Assembly (NCBI RefSeq): GCF_001570485.1
Contig: NZ_BCTA01000093.1
Coordinates: 1-64,000, forward strand
DNA: 64,000 nucleotides
Source of the DNA: Mycolicibacterium novocastrense
Lineage (GTDB): Bacteria; Actinomycetota; Actinomycetes; Mycobacteriales; Mycobacteriaceae
Direction: 5' to 3'
The translations under genes were made by a program, and so were the position numbers. Below the pieces are notes generated by a model. The model ran no database searches, was not told the origin of the DNA, and saw only the letters and a program-made list of their open reading frames with translations. Below, one piece after another: positions 28,659 through 38,690 of this stretch. Positions within the stretch are counted from its first letter, which is position 1; each line of letters starts with the position of its first letter.

Positions 28659-28712
28659 GGGCCCAACAATAAACGGCCACGGCGGGTCGCCCGTCGGGCG
28701 AGCACCACCAGG

Positions 28713-28718
28713 TATGAT
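28713..28718 (+). promoter_or_regulatory. Candidate -10 element upstream of rhlE
   Basis: TATGAT matches the sigma-A -10 closely, but no good -35 lies 16-19 bases upstream. Transcription from here would give rhlE a leader of about 190 bases with no other gene in it; long leaders are common for cold-induced helicase genes. Confidence 0.4.
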
Positions 28719-28912
28719 GGGTCCGGGCGGTGGCAGTTTCACGGCTTACGCAAGGCATTTGCAAAGCTTGCCGCGACCCAAAGAAATGTGCGTGCACGCA
28801 GTCGGTCCGCCTACCTCAGTGCAGGGCCTTGGTCTTCACAGGCCATCTCTTGTCGAACTCGTGCGCGCGTGGAAGCCATGAGGACGACAATTGAAAGGCC
28901 TCGTTTTCGCGT

Positions 28913-30379
<1,467 letters not shown>

Positions 30380-30397
30380 CCCCGCACCTCCCGCGCG

Positions 30398-31612
30398 ATG
30401 GTCAAACCCGAACGCCGCACCCGCACCGATGTGATGGTGGCGCTGGCGATTGGCGCCGTCGTCGTGGTGACGGCCGCGTTGGTGTGGTGGACCAGCGACG
30501 CGCGGGCGACGATCAGCAGGCCCGCCGCCGACCCGGTGCCGGCCCTGACCCCGGCCAAGGCGGTTCCGCAGTCGCTGCGGCAGGTGTGGAGCGCACCCAG
30601 CGCAGCCACCACTTTGCCGCTGGTCGTCGGCGGTGCGGCGGTGACCGGCGACGGCCGGACCGTACAGGGGCGTGACCCGGCGACGGGGACCACGCTGTGG
30701 AGTTATGAACGTGACCTCGACCTGTGCGGGGTCAGCTACGTCTACCAGTACGCGGTCGCCGTCTACCCCGACACTCGCGGATGCGGTCAGGTCAGCACCA
30801 TCGACGCCAAGACCGGCATGCGCGGTCCGGCGCGCTCGTCCTACGCCGATCCCTCGGTGCATTTGTCGTCGGACGGCACCGCGGTGCTCTCGGCCGGTGA
30901 GAACCGGCTGGAGTTGTGGCGTTCCGACATGGTCCGGATGCTCAGCTACGGCGCCCTGGACGCCCGCATCAAGCCGGATGTGCCCTCGCTGCCGCTGTGC
31001 CGGTTGGTGTCGGCGCAGGCGAGTTCGAGCGCGGTGTCAGTGCTCGAGGCCTGCCCGCGGCAGCCCGAACTGCGGCTGACCCTGCTGCGACCCTCCGATG
31101 AGGAGGACACCCCGGAGTTGAGGTACGTCCCGCAACCGGGCGTCGCGACGGATTCGGGCGCGCGGGTGGTGGCCGTCGCCGACACGATGACCGCGGTCTA
31201 CGTGCCCACGCCCAAGCCTGTGGTCAACATCGTCGACGAGACGGGCGCGACGATCGCCAGCACCGGGGTGGCAAGTCCGCCGTCGCCGCAGGCCACGATG
31301 TCGCGGGCGGGTGACCTGATCACCTGGTGGACCGGTGACAGCGTAATGGTGTTCTCCGCCAGCGGGTTTGACTACCGCTACACCGTCACACCCGAGGGCC
31401 GGAACAAGCCGCTGGGGCCGGGGACGATCATGGCGGGGCGGTTGCTGGTCCCGGTCACCGACGGCTACGACGTGTTCGACCCCGCGACGGGGCGGGGCGA
31501 ACGCCACATCCCCTTGACGCGGCCGCCGAGCGCCGCGCCGGTGGTGCCCGCGGTGGCCGGCTCGATGGTGCTCGAGCAGCGCGGCGACGAGTTGGTGGCG
31601 CTCGGCGGCTGA
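30398..31612 (+). CDS. Membrane-anchored beta-propeller-like protein (Rv3212-like)
   Basis: A 404-residue protein with an N-terminal basic segment, one membrane helix (VMVALAIGAVVVVTAALVW, about residues 12-31) and a large extracytoplasmic domain. That domain has repeating strand pairs typical of PQQ-like propellers (PATGTTLWSYER, DPATGRGERHI). It has a few cysteines (LDLCGVSY, TRGCGQV) that could pair outside the cell. No enzymatic motif is seen; a scaffolding role is likely. It follows rhlE by 18 bp. Confidence 0.75.
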   Translation: MVKPERRTRTDVMVALAIGAVVVVTAALVWWTSDARATISRPAADPVPALTPAKAVPQSLRQVWSAPSAATTLPLVVGGAAVTGDGRTVQGRDPATGTTLWSYERDLDLCGVSYVYQYAVAVYPDTRGCGQVSTIDAKTGMRGPARSSYADPSVHLSSDGTAVLSAGENRLELWRSDMVRMLSYGALDARIKPDVPSLPLCRLVSAQASSSAVSVLEACPRQPELRLTLLRPSDEEDTPELRYVPQPGVATDSGARVVAVADTMTAVYVPTPKPVVNIVDETGATIASTGVASPPSPQATMSRAGDLITWWTGDSVMVFSASGFDYRYTVTPEGRNKPLGPGTIMAGRLLVPVTDGYDVFDPATGRGERHIPLTRPPSAAPVVPAVAGSMVLEQRGDELVALGG

Positions 31613-31691
31613 GCCGCCAATCCAACGTGGGCAGCTGACGTTATCTGGGTGTTCTAACAGTCGCTCACCGACTGTTTGAGCACCGAAATCC

Positions 31692-32546
31692 CTAGATCTC
31701 GGGGGCGAAAGTGGGCATCGGCTTGCCGTTCTTCCAGTGCTTGAGCAGCGCCTTGGCCAGATCGCGGTAGGCGCCTGCGCCCTTGTTCTTGCGGCTGGCC
31801 AGCACCGACGCGCCCGAGGCGCTGGCCTCGGCGAACCGGACGGTGCGCGGGATCGGCGGCGCCAGCACCGCCAGGTCGTAGCGGTCGGCGACGTCGAGCA
31901 GCACATCGCGGCTGTGGGTCGTGCGCGAGTCGTACAACGTCGGCAACGCGCCCAGCAGCTTGAGGTCGGGGTTCGTGATCGCCTGGACATCGGCGATGGT
32001 GCGCAGGAACTGCCCGACACCGCGGTGCGCCAACGTCTCGCACTGCAGCGGCACGATCACCTCGTCGGCAGCGGTCAGCCCGTTGAGCGTGAGCACGCCG
32101 AGCGACGGCGGACAGTCCACGATCACCACGTCGTAGTCGGCCCTGCCCGCTGACGACGACGCCGCACCGCCGGATGTCGCCGGCGTTCCGACGCCGAGCT
32201 TGCCGAGCGCTCTCTTGAGCGCGTACTCACGCCCGGCACGCATCAACAGCATTGCCTCGGCGCCCGCCAGGTCGATGTTGGCGGGCAGCAGTGTCATTCC
32301 CTCGGGCGTCTCCAGCAGGGCGGCGTCGGGTTCGACCTCGCCGAGCAGCACCTCGTGGATCGACACCGCCAACTTGTCCGGGTCATGGCCCAGGGAGAAC
32401 GTCAACGACCCCTGCGGGTCGAGGTCCACCAGCAGGACCCGCTTACCCGACTCCTGGATCGCCGCACCCAACGACGCCACCGTCGTCGTCTTGGCTACCC
32501 CACCCTTTTGATTGGCGACCGCAAGTACTCGCGTCACGGTGCCCAT
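31692..32546 (-). CDS. ParA/Soj/MinD-type ATPase, orphan (Rv3213c-like)
   Basis: A 284-residue deviant Walker ATPase: KGGVAKTTT is the Walker A' motif, VDLDPQGSL is switch I and VIVDCPPSLG is switch II. Such proteins position DNA, membrane or cell-wall complexes. No ParB-like gene is adjacent, so the partner must be encoded elsewhere. A Ser/Gly/Ala-rich loop (TPATSGGAASSSAGR, about residues 120-140) lies between core strands. The start is taken as ATG 32546; a GTG three codons later is also plausible. It is divergent from gpm2, 45 bp away. Confidence 0.88.
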   Translation of the reverse strand: MGTVTRVLAVANQKGGVAKTTTVASLGAAIQESGKRVLLVDLDPQGSLTFSLGHDPDKLAVSIHEVLLGEVEPDAALLETPEGMTLLPANIDLAGAEAMLLMRAGREYALKRALGKLGVGTPATSGGAASSSAGRADYDVVIVDCPPSLGVLTLNGLTAADEVIVPLQCETLAHRGVGQFLRTIADVQAITNPDLKLLGALPTLYDSRTTHSRDVLLDVADRYDLAVLAPPIPRTVRFAEASASGASVLASRKNKGAGAYRDLAKALLKHWKNGKPMPTFAPEI

Positions 32547-32591
32547 CGTTGCATGGCTCGGCACGCCGCGACCGACCGTGCGGCAGAATCA

Positions 32592-33209
32592 GTGAGCGTG
32601 GCCCTTCTGGAGCACCGCCTGATCCTGCTTCGTCACGGCGAGACGGAGTGGTCGAAGAGCGGTCGGCACACCAGCCACACCGACCTCGAACTGACCGCGA
32701 CCGGCGTGCAACGCGCCAAGATGGCCGCCGAAGCGCTGGCCGAACTCGAACTGGACAACCCGCTGGTGGTGTGCAGCCCACTGCGGCGCGCGGTGCAGAC
32801 CGCCGAATTGGCCGGACTGACCATCGACGACGTGTCGCCGCTTCTGCGGGAGTGGGATTACGGCCGCTACGAGGGGCTGACGACGCCCGAGATCCGCGAG
32901 ACGGTGCCCGACTGGCTGATCTGGACGCACGGCGCCGATGGCGGCGAGAGCGTTCAGACCATCGCGCAGCGCGCCGACAGCGCCCTGGAGTTGGCATTGA
33001 CCCACATGGCGTCGCGCGATGTCGTGTTCGTGGGTCATGCGCACTTCTCCCGCTCGATGATCGCGCGGTGGGTCGAACTGCCGGTGTCGAACGGGATCCG
33101 GTTCGCGATGGCGCCCGCGTCCCTGGCCGTCCTCGGCTTCGAGCATGCGATGCGTCAGATCATCGCCCAGGGGCTCACCGGCCATCAGGATCCGTGTAAA
33201 CCACGGTGA
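32592..33209 (+). CDS. gpm2: Histidine-phosphatase superfamily enzyme (Gpm2/Rv3214-like)
   Basis: A 205-residue member of the phosphoglycerate mutase/acid phosphatase superfamily. The phosphoacceptor motif is LLRHGETEW, with a second arginine in CSPLRRAV, a glutamate in REWDYG and the second histidine in VFVGHAHFS. In M. tuberculosis the homologue behaves as an acid phosphatase rather than a mutase; this is the safer reading here. The GTG start at 32592 follows family length. Its stop overlaps the entC start by 4 bases. Confidence 0.87.
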   Translation: MSVALLEHRLILLRHGETEWSKSGRHTSHTDLELTATGVQRAKMAAEALAELELDNPLVVCSPLRRAVQTAELAGLTIDDVSPLLREWDYGRYEGLTTPEIRETVPDWLIWTHGADGGESVQTIAQRADSALELALTHMASRDVVFVGHAHFSRSMIARWVELPVSNGIRFAMAPASLAVLGFEHAMRQIIAQGLTGHQDPCKPR

Positions 33210-34300
33210 CTCGCGAACCCTCCTTCGTCCTGGCCTCCCGCGGCGCCGTCGTCGCGGAGGGAGTGCACACCGCGTTTCCGAAGGTTGCCGACGCCCGGGC
33301 CGCGCTGGCATCGCACAGCGCCCCGATCATCGTGGGGGCGTTGCCTTTTGACATGACCAAGCCGGCGGCGCTGATCCGACCGCAGAGCATCCAGTTCCTC
33401 GATGCGCTGCCGGACTGGCCGCTGCGTCCGATGCCCGGGGTGCAGATCGCCGAGGCGTTGCCGGATCCCGATGAGCACCGTGCGCGGGTCGCCACCGCCG
33501 TCGACCGGCTCACCAGCCCGTCGAGCGGACTGCACAAGGTGGTGCTCGCAAGAGCCCTTCGGCTGGCCGCCGACGGACCGCTGGACGCGCGCACCGTCCT
33601 GCACCGGCTCGTCAGCGCCGATCCCGCGGCCAACGGGTACCTCGCCGACCTGACCGCCGCGGGCGGGGGCTACTCGGGGAGCGTGCTGGTGGGCGCGAGC
33701 CCGGAGCTGCTGGTGGCCCGCCGCGGCGAGCAGGTGGTGTGCGCACCGTTCGCGGGCTCGGCGCCCCGCTCCCCCGACCCCGAGACCGACGAGGCGAACG
33801 GTGCCGCGCTGGCCGCGTCGGCGAAGAACCTCCGCGAGCACCAGTTCGTGGTCGATACGATTCGCGACGCCCTCGACCCGCTGTGCGCCGAGCTCGAGGT
33901 GGCCGCCGAACCGGGGCTCCGCAAGACCGACTCGGTGTGGCACCTGGCCACCCGGATCACCGGTAAGCTCCGCGAAAGATCCACCACTGCATTGGATTTG
34001 GCCATCGCACTGCACCCGACGCCGGCGGTCGGCGGGGTGCCCACCGCGGATGCGGCCGATTTGATCGCCGAACTCGAAGGCGACCGCGGCTTCTATGCCG
34101 GCGCCGTCGGCTGGTGCGACCAACGCGGCGACGGCCGATGGGTGGTGTCGATCCGCTGCGCTCAGCTGTCGGCGGACCGGCGTACGGCCGAGGCGTATTC
34201 GGGCGGCGGCATCGTCGCCGAATCGGATCCCAACGACGAAGTCGCCGAGACCACAACGAAATTCACGACGATCCTCACCGCCCTGGGCGTCACGACGTGA
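33206..34300 (+). CDS. entC: Isochorismate synthase (EntC/MenF family)
   Basis: A 364-residue chorismate-utilising enzyme that makes isochorismate for menaquinone or salicylate-based siderophores. The conserved C-terminal core is visible: SGLHKVVLARAL, SPELLVARRG, FAGSAPR, SAKNLREHQFVVD, a region LHPTPAVGGVP, GFYAGAVGW and YSGGGIVAESDPNDE. It starts with GTG inside the gpm2 stop (GTGA) and ends in another GTGA shared with the acetyltransferase, so the three genes form a coupled operon. Confidence 0.93.
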   Translation: MTREPSFVLASRGAVVAEGVHTAFPKVADARAALASHSAPIIVGALPFDMTKPAALIRPQSIQFLDALPDWPLRPMPGVQIAEALPDPDEHRARVATAVDRLTSPSSGLHKVVLARALRLAADGPLDARTVLHRLVSADPAANGYLADLTAAGGGYSGSVLVGASPELLVARRGEQVVCAPFAGSAPRSPDPETDEANGAALAASAKNLREHQFVVDTIRDALDPLCAELEVAAEPGLRKTDSVWHLATRITGKLRERSTTALDLAIALHPTPAVGGVPTADAADLIAELEGDRGFYAGAVGWCDQRGDGRWVVSIRCAQLSADRRTAEAYSGGGIVAESDPNDEVAETTTKFTTILTALGVTT

Positions 34301-34782
34301 GCGAGCTGATCCGCAGGGTGCGCCCGGGCGACGAACGCGAACTGACCGCGATGGTCCACGAACTCGCGGAGTTCGAACACGCCGCGCACGAGTGCACCGT
34401 CACCGAAGACCAGATGCGCCAGGCGCTTTTCGCCGAGCCGGCAGTCGTTTTCGGCCACATCGTCGAGGTCGACGGGCAGGCCGCCGCCTGCGCGCTGTGG
34501 TTCATCAACTTCTCTACGTGGGACGGTGTCGGCGGGATCTACCTCGAAGACCTGTACGTGCGCCCGCAGTTTCGCAGACGTGGGCTGGCCCGAAAGTTGT
34601 TGGCCACCTTGGCCCGCGAGTGTTCGACGCACGGTTACACCCGACTGTCGTGGGCTGTCCTGGACTGGAATGTCAACGCGATCGCGCTCTACGACGCCGT
34701 CGGCGGCAAGCCGCAGACAGAATGGATCACCTATCGGGTCTCGGGTCCCGAATTATCGGCGCTGGCCGCGGAGTCGCCGTGA
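34297..34782 (+). CDS. GNAT-family N-acetyltransferase (Rv3216-like)
   Basis: A 161-residue GNAT enzyme resembling spermidine/diamine acetyltransferases. The family strand and loop FINFSTWDGVGGIYLEDLYV are followed by the acetyl-CoA motif RPQFRRRGLARKLL and by WAVLDWNVNAIALYDAVGG. The substrate is unknown. The GTG start overlaps the entC stop by 4 bases. Its 3' end overlaps the convergent membrane-protein gene by 52 bp. Confidence 0.88.
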   Translation: MSELIRRVRPGDERELTAMVHELAEFEHAAHECTVTEDQMRQALFAEPAVVFGHIVEVDGQAAACALWFINFSTWDGVGGIYLEDLYVRPQFRRRGLARKLLATLARECSTHGYTRLSWAVLDWNVNAIALYDAVGGKPQTEWITYRVSGPELSALAAESP

Positions 34783-35159
34783 GCCCCGACCCATTCCAGG
34801 GTCGAGGGACTGAACAGCAGGATCAGCGTCACCACCGCCACCACGCCGATCGGCGCGGCGTACCACCACTGATGCGAACCGACTCCCATGTAGTAGACGA
34901 CCGGTAGCAGCAGCAGTTGGGCGAACACGGCGATGCCGCGCCCCCACCGTCTGCCCGTCCATAGCGCCCACGCCGCGGCCAGCACACCCGCACCCATGAT
35001 CGCGAACCACAGCGCGGTGCCGTACTTGTTCAGCCCGGACTCCTCGGCTCGGCCGAACCCGCTCACCACGTAGACCAGTGCCGCGACCACGGCGGCCGCA
35101 CCCTCCAGGGCGACGAGGACAGCGGCTTGGCGCACCGTCGTCGGAGATGGAACGATCAC
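34731..35159 (-). CDS. Small integral membrane protein (Rv3217c-like)
   Basis: A 142-residue protein with four predicted membrane helices (about residues 10-34, 46-66, 73-92 and 101-118). The loops are short and the C-terminal tail is hydrophilic (WVGAHGDSAASADNSG). Its function is unknown. It overlaps the end of the acetyltransferase gene by 52 bp on the other strand and is divergent from the DAGK-family gene. Confidence 0.82.
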   Translation of the reverse strand: MIVPSPTTVRQAAVLVALEGAAAVVAALVYVVSGFGRAEESGLNKYGTALWFAIMGAGVLAAAWALWTGRRWGRGIAVFAQLLLLPVVYYMGVGSHQWWYAAPIGVVAVVTLILLFSPSTLEWVGAHGDSAASADNSGPETR

Positions 35160-35210
35160 GCCCTCGAGCGTAGAGGGGTGCGCAGAACCCGTTCAGTAGG
35201 CTCGGACCCC

Positions 35211-36176
35211 GTGCGCGCCGTGCTGATCGTGAACCCGAATGCGACGTCGACGACCCCGGCCGGCCGTGATCTGTTGGCCCATGCGCTGGAGAGCCGGGTG
35301 AAACTGACCGTCGTGCACACCGATCACCGCGGACATGCCATCGAGATCGCCCGCGACGCGGCGCGCGACGGCGTCGACGTGCTGATCGTGCACGGCGGCG
35401 ACGGCACGGTGAACGAAGTGGTCAACGGCATTCTCGAGGTCGGCGGGCCCGGCGCCGCCGCGCCTGCGGTCGGCGTGGTGCCCGGGGGCTCGGCCAACGT
35501 GTTCGCACGGGCCCTCGGCATCAGCCCCGACCCCATCGAGGCGACCAATCAGCTGATCGACCTGCTGTCGGAGTACCGCCGCCGCAAGACGTGGCGCCGC
35601 ATCGGGTTGATGGACTGCGGTGAGCGCTGGGGCGTGTTCACCGCCGGCATGGGCGTGGACGGCGACGTGGTAGCGGCGGTCGAGGCGCAGCGCGCCAAGG
35701 GACGCGCGGTGACGGCATCGCGCTACGTGCGCGTCGCCATCCGCGAGGTGCTGGCGAGCACCCGCAAGGAACCGTCGCTGACGGTGCATCTGCCCGACCG
35801 CGAACCGGTCGGCGGCGTCCACTTCGCGTTCGTGTCCAACGCCAGCCCCTGGACGTACGCCAACGCCAGGCCGGTGTGGACCAATCCGATGACGACGTTC
35901 GAGACGGGACTCGGACTTTTCGCCACGACCAGCATGAACGTGTGGGCAAACCTGATGCTGGTGCGGCGGATGCTGTCGAAGAAGGCCCGCATCCAGGCCA
36001 AGCATCTGGTCCGCGACGACGACCTGCCGTGGCTGCAGGTGACCAGCGAGGCGCCGGTCGCTTGCCAGATCGACGGCGACTACGTCGGATTACGTGATTC
36101 GATGATGTTCACCGCGGTTCCCGACGCGCTCGGCGTGTTGGCGCCCGCACCTGTAGAGGTCTCTGACCTGCGATGA
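35211..36176 (+). CDS. Diacylglycerol/lipid kinase family protein (Rv3218-like)
   Basis: A 321-residue DAGK-catalytic-domain protein. The nucleotide-binding signature is VHGGDGTVNEVVNG with the later GGSANVFARALG. The C-terminal beta-rich domain ends VACQIDGDYVG, as in YegS/BmrU-type lipid kinases. The lipid substrate is unknown. I chose the GTG at 35211 because it starts directly at the first strand, VRAVLIVNPNATS. Confidence 0.88.
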   Translation: MRAVLIVNPNATSTTPAGRDLLAHALESRVKLTVVHTDHRGHAIEIARDAARDGVDVLIVHGGDGTVNEVVNGILEVGGPGAAAPAVGVVPGGSANVFARALGISPDPIEATNQLIDLLSEYRRRKTWRRIGLMDCGERWGVFTAGMGVDGDVVAAVEAQRAKGRAVTASRYVRVAIREVLASTRKEPSLTVHLPDREPVGGVHFAFVSNASPWTYANARPVWTNPMTTFETGLGLFATTSMNVWANLMLVRRMLSKKARIQAKHLVRDDDLPWLQVTSEAPVACQIDGDYVGLRDSMMFTAVPDALGVLAPAPVEVSDLR

Positions 36177-36257
36177 CAGCCTAACGGCGTAGAATTTCGG
36201 GCGCAGTTGGATCGAGTCTAGTACAGACGAGTGGGTGGCGTGCGAAGCCACCCGGCT

Positions 36258-36273
36258 AGTGACATTGCGCACT
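36258..36273. promoter_or_regulatory. Candidate CRP (Rv3676-type) site upstream of whiB1
   Basis: AGTGACATTGCGCACT is a near-perfect palindrome matching the CRP core GTG-N8-CAC. Its centre is about 59 bases upstream of the predicted whiB1 start of transcription, the position of the activating CRP site known at M. tuberculosis whiB1. Confidence 0.75.
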
Positions 36274-36289
36274 TGTTAACTCGCGAGTA

Positions 36290-36318
36290 TTGACATCTGT
36301 CCAGCCTGTGAAAGCATC
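36290..36318 (+). promoter_or_regulatory. Candidate whiB1 promoter
   Basis: A perfect -35, TTGACA (36290-36295), is followed after 17 bases by AGCATC (36313-36318), a poor -10. The weak -10 fits a promoter that needs an activator. Transcription would start near 36325, giving a leader of about 100 bases. Confidence 0.5.
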
Positions 36319-36424
36319 GAAGCAACGTTGCAGAAACATTCAATGTGCACGCGTTAAACAGCCGAAGAATATGCCGTGCGCCGTGCTGCGCACAGGTGAC
36401 GTATCTGACGAGGAGTTTGATCTA

Positions 36425-36679
36425 ATGGATTGGCGCCACAAGGCGGTCTGTCGCGATGAGGATCCGGAACTGTTCTTCCCGGTGGGGAACAGTGGCCCGG
36501 CGCTCGCTCAGATCGCTGACGCGAAGCTCGTCTGCAACCGCTGCCCGGTCACCACTGAGTGCCTGACCTGGGCTTTGGAGTCCGGACAGGATGCCGGTGT
36601 CTGGGGCGGTATGAGCGAGGACGAGCGTCGCGCACTCAAGCGTCGCAATGCTCGCACCAAGGCTCGCAGCGGAGTCTGA
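36425..36679 (+). CDS. whiB1: WhiB1, essential NO-sensing iron-sulfur regulator
   Basis: An 84-residue Wbl protein, the exact family length. Cluster cysteines are C9, C37, C40 and C46. The beta-turn is DAGVWGGMSEDERR, and the basic tail KRRNARTKARSG contacts DNA or sigma. In M. tuberculosis it binds the housekeeping sigma factor, and nitric oxide converts the cluster. The ATG at 36425 is preceded by GAGGAG at a good distance. An in-frame ATG at 36371 would add 18 non-conserved residues and is rejected. It is flanked by a CRP-type site and a strong terminator. Confidence 0.96.
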   Translation: MDWRHKAVCRDEDPELFFPVGNSGPALAQIADAKLVCNRCPVTTECLTWALESGQDAGVWGGMSEDERRALKRRNARTKARSGV

Positions 36680-36700
36680 GCCCGACCCGAACCAAACATT

Positions 36701-36733
36701 TACGGCCCCGACATACGTCGGGGCCGTATCTTT
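36701..36733 (+). terminator. Intrinsic terminator of whiB1
   Basis: A 12-bp perfect stem (TACGGCCCCGAC and its complement, 36701-36728) with the loop ATAC is followed by TCTTT. It begins 21 bases after the whiB1 stop. Confidence 0.88.
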
Positions 36734-36795
36734 GTGCAAATGCAATAGCGGCCGATTTGCGACGCGAATAGCCGATTTGCGAATTGCGAAGATTG

Positions 36796-38283
36796 CTACT
36801 GCGCGAGTCGGCGTTGCCGGCCCAGCGGCACCCGCAGCACCACATCAGTTCCGCCGGCCTGTCCCTCACGCATGCCCAGCGACCCGTCCAGTTCGGCCGA
36901 CACCAGCGTCCGCACGATCTGCAGACCGAGCCGGTCGGACTTCTCCAGGCTGAACCCGTCGGGCAGTCCCCGGCCGTCGTCGTGAACGACCACATCCAGC
37001 CACCGGGCCGAGCGCTCGGCCCGGATTGTGACACTGCCCTCGCGCACGCCGGGGTCGAAGGCGTGCTCGATGGCGTTCTGCACCAGCTCGGTGATCACCA
37101 TGATCAGCGCGGTGGCGCGGTCGGCGTCGAGCACACCGAGATCGCCCACACGATAGATGCGGATCGGGCTGTCAACGGCGGCGACATCGTTCATCATCGG
37201 CAGGATCCGGTCGACGACCTCGTCGAGGTTGACCTCCTCGTCCACCGACATCGACAGCGCATCGTGGACCAACGCGATCGATGACACCCGCCGCACCGAT
37301 TCCATCAGCGCCTCGCGGCCTTCGTCGTTGTTGGTGCGCCGGGCCTGCAGGCGCAGCAGAGCCGCGACGGTCTGCAGGTTGTTCTTCACGCGATGGTGGA
37401 TCTCGCGGATCGTGGCGTCCTTCGACAGCAGGGCGCGGTCGCGGCGCTTGACCTCGGTGACGTCGCGGATCAGCACCGCTGCCCCCACCGGTTTGCCGTG
37501 CACGACCAGCGGCAGCGTGCGCATCAGCACGGCCGCACCGCCCGCGTCGACCTCCATGCGCATACTCGATCCGCCGGCCAGCGAGTCGCGCACGTGGTTG
37601 GCCAGTTCCTGCGCCTCGAACGGGTCACCGATGAGCGGGCGCGTGACGGTGACCAGGTTGTGCCCGCCGAGCTCGGCGGCCAGGCCCATCCGGTGATAGG
37701 CCGAGATCGCGTTTGGGCTCGCGAAGGTGACCACCCCGGCCTCGTCGAGCCGGATGAACCCGTCGCCGACGCGCGGGCTCGAGCGCGACATCGCGATGTC
37801 CCCGACGTTCGGGAAGGTGCCCTCCGAGAGCATGTGCAACAGATCGCCGGCGCAATCGAGGTAGGCGGACTCCAGCGGGCTGGCCTTCCTGGACTCCAAC
37901 GCGGTCTGGTGCGTCAGCACCGCGACCACCTCGTCCTTGTAGCGCACCGGAACCGCTTCCACGTTGAGTCCTGGCGAAACCTGTTGACCCGCACCGTCTC
38001 CCACGACGATTTCACCGGCCGTGAACGCCGTGGTGACGAGTGGCATCGCGTCGGCGTCGGCCAGCGTGGCGACCGCGTCGGCCAGCAGCACCGTCGGCGC
38101 GGTGTTCGGCCGCACCTGCGCCACGCAGACCAGGGCGCCGTCGTCGCGGCGTACCCACATCAGGTAGTCGGCGAAGGACAGGTCGGCGAGCAGCTGCCAT
38201 TCGCCGACCACCGCGTGCAGATGGTCGACCGCGTTGCCGGGCAGCACGGTGTGCTCGGCGAGCAGATCACCGAGAGTGGACAT
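36796..38283 (-). CDS. pdtaS: PdtaS, cytoplasmic HisKA_2 sensor histidine kinase
   Basis: A 495-residue soluble sensor kinase. It contains an N-terminal GAF domain (about residues 1-155), a PAS domain (about 165-285) and a HisKA_2/HATPase module. The phosphoacceptor box is REIHHRVKNNLQ (His at about 296-297). The ATP-binding N box is ELVQNAIEHAF, followed by DDGRGLP. The GAF domain carries C144 in LDCAGDLL but no clear heme site. The partner is the antiterminator-type regulator PdtaR, which is not in this window. No transmembrane segment is seen. It is convergent with whiB1. Confidence 0.94.
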   Translation of the reverse strand: MSTLGDLLAEHTVLPGNAVDHLHAVVGEWQLLADLSFADYLMWVRRDDGALVCVAQVRPNTAPTVLLADAVATLADADAMPLVTTAFTAGEIVVGDGAGQQVSPGLNVEAVPVRYKDEVVAVLTHQTALESRKASPLESAYLDCAGDLLHMLSEGTFPNVGDIAMSRSSPRVGDGFIRLDEAGVVTFASPNAISAYHRMGLAAELGGHNLVTVTRPLIGDPFEAQELANHVRDSLAGGSSMRMEVDAGGAAVLMRTLPLVVHGKPVGAAVLIRDVTEVKRRDRALLSKDATIREIHHRVKNNLQTVAALLRLQARRTNNDEGREALMESVRRVSSIALVHDALSMSVDEEVNLDEVVDRILPMMNDVAAVDSPIRIYRVGDLGVLDADRATALIMVITELVQNAIEHAFDPGVREGSVTIRAERSARWLDVVVHDDGRGLPDGFSLEKSDRLGLQIVRTLVSAELDGSLGMREGQAGGTDVVLRVPLGRQRRLAQ

Positions 38284-38320
38284 CGGGGGCTACTTGCGGC
38301 GGCGGTTCACAACGCGCGGA

Positions 38321-38536
38321 TCAGCTGATCACCGCGATGAGGTCGCCGGCCTGGATCACGTCGCCAACAGAGACGCTGACCTTGCTCACGGTGCCCGCCA
38401 CCTCGGCCAGCACCGGAATCTCCATCTTCATCGACTCCAGCAGCACCAGGGTGTCCCCCTCGCCGATCTGATCGCCCTCGCTCACCACGACCTCGAGCAC
38501 ACTGGCCACGATCTCAGCGCGAACGTCCTCGGCCAT
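38321..38536 (-). CDS. Biotinyl/lipoyl attachment domain protein (TB7.3-like)
   Basis: A 71-residue stand-alone biotinyl-attachment domain. The acceptor lysine lies in the classic ESMKMEIPV motif, with the paired strands VASVLEVVVSEGD and VSVSVGDVIQAGD. It probably serves as a biotin carrier, but no carboxylase subunit is adjacent. I chose ATG 38536 because homologues start MAEDVRAEIV; two further ATG codons lie just upstream. It precedes pdtaS in the same direction with a 37-bp gap. Confidence 0.92.
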   Translation of the reverse strand: MAEDVRAEIVASVLEVVVSEGDQIGEGDTLVLLESMKMEIPVLAEVAGTVSKVSVSVGDVIQAGDLIAVIS

Positions 38537-38690
38537 CATCACCCCATTACTCTTCGCTGCTGTATGCGTTTCGGCCTACATCGAACCACACGACCGGCTT
38601 GTCAGCGCTGTCGCCGGGCCATGAGACAATGGTTCGAACGCGCCCGCCGAGTACGGGCCGAACAATCCCCAGAGCATTCGGAGGTACATC

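Noticed and set aside
36371-36424. In-frame upstream ATG extending WhiB1 by 18 residues
   Set aside because: WhiB1 length and the GAGGAG before 36425 fit the shorter start; the extra residues are not conserved.
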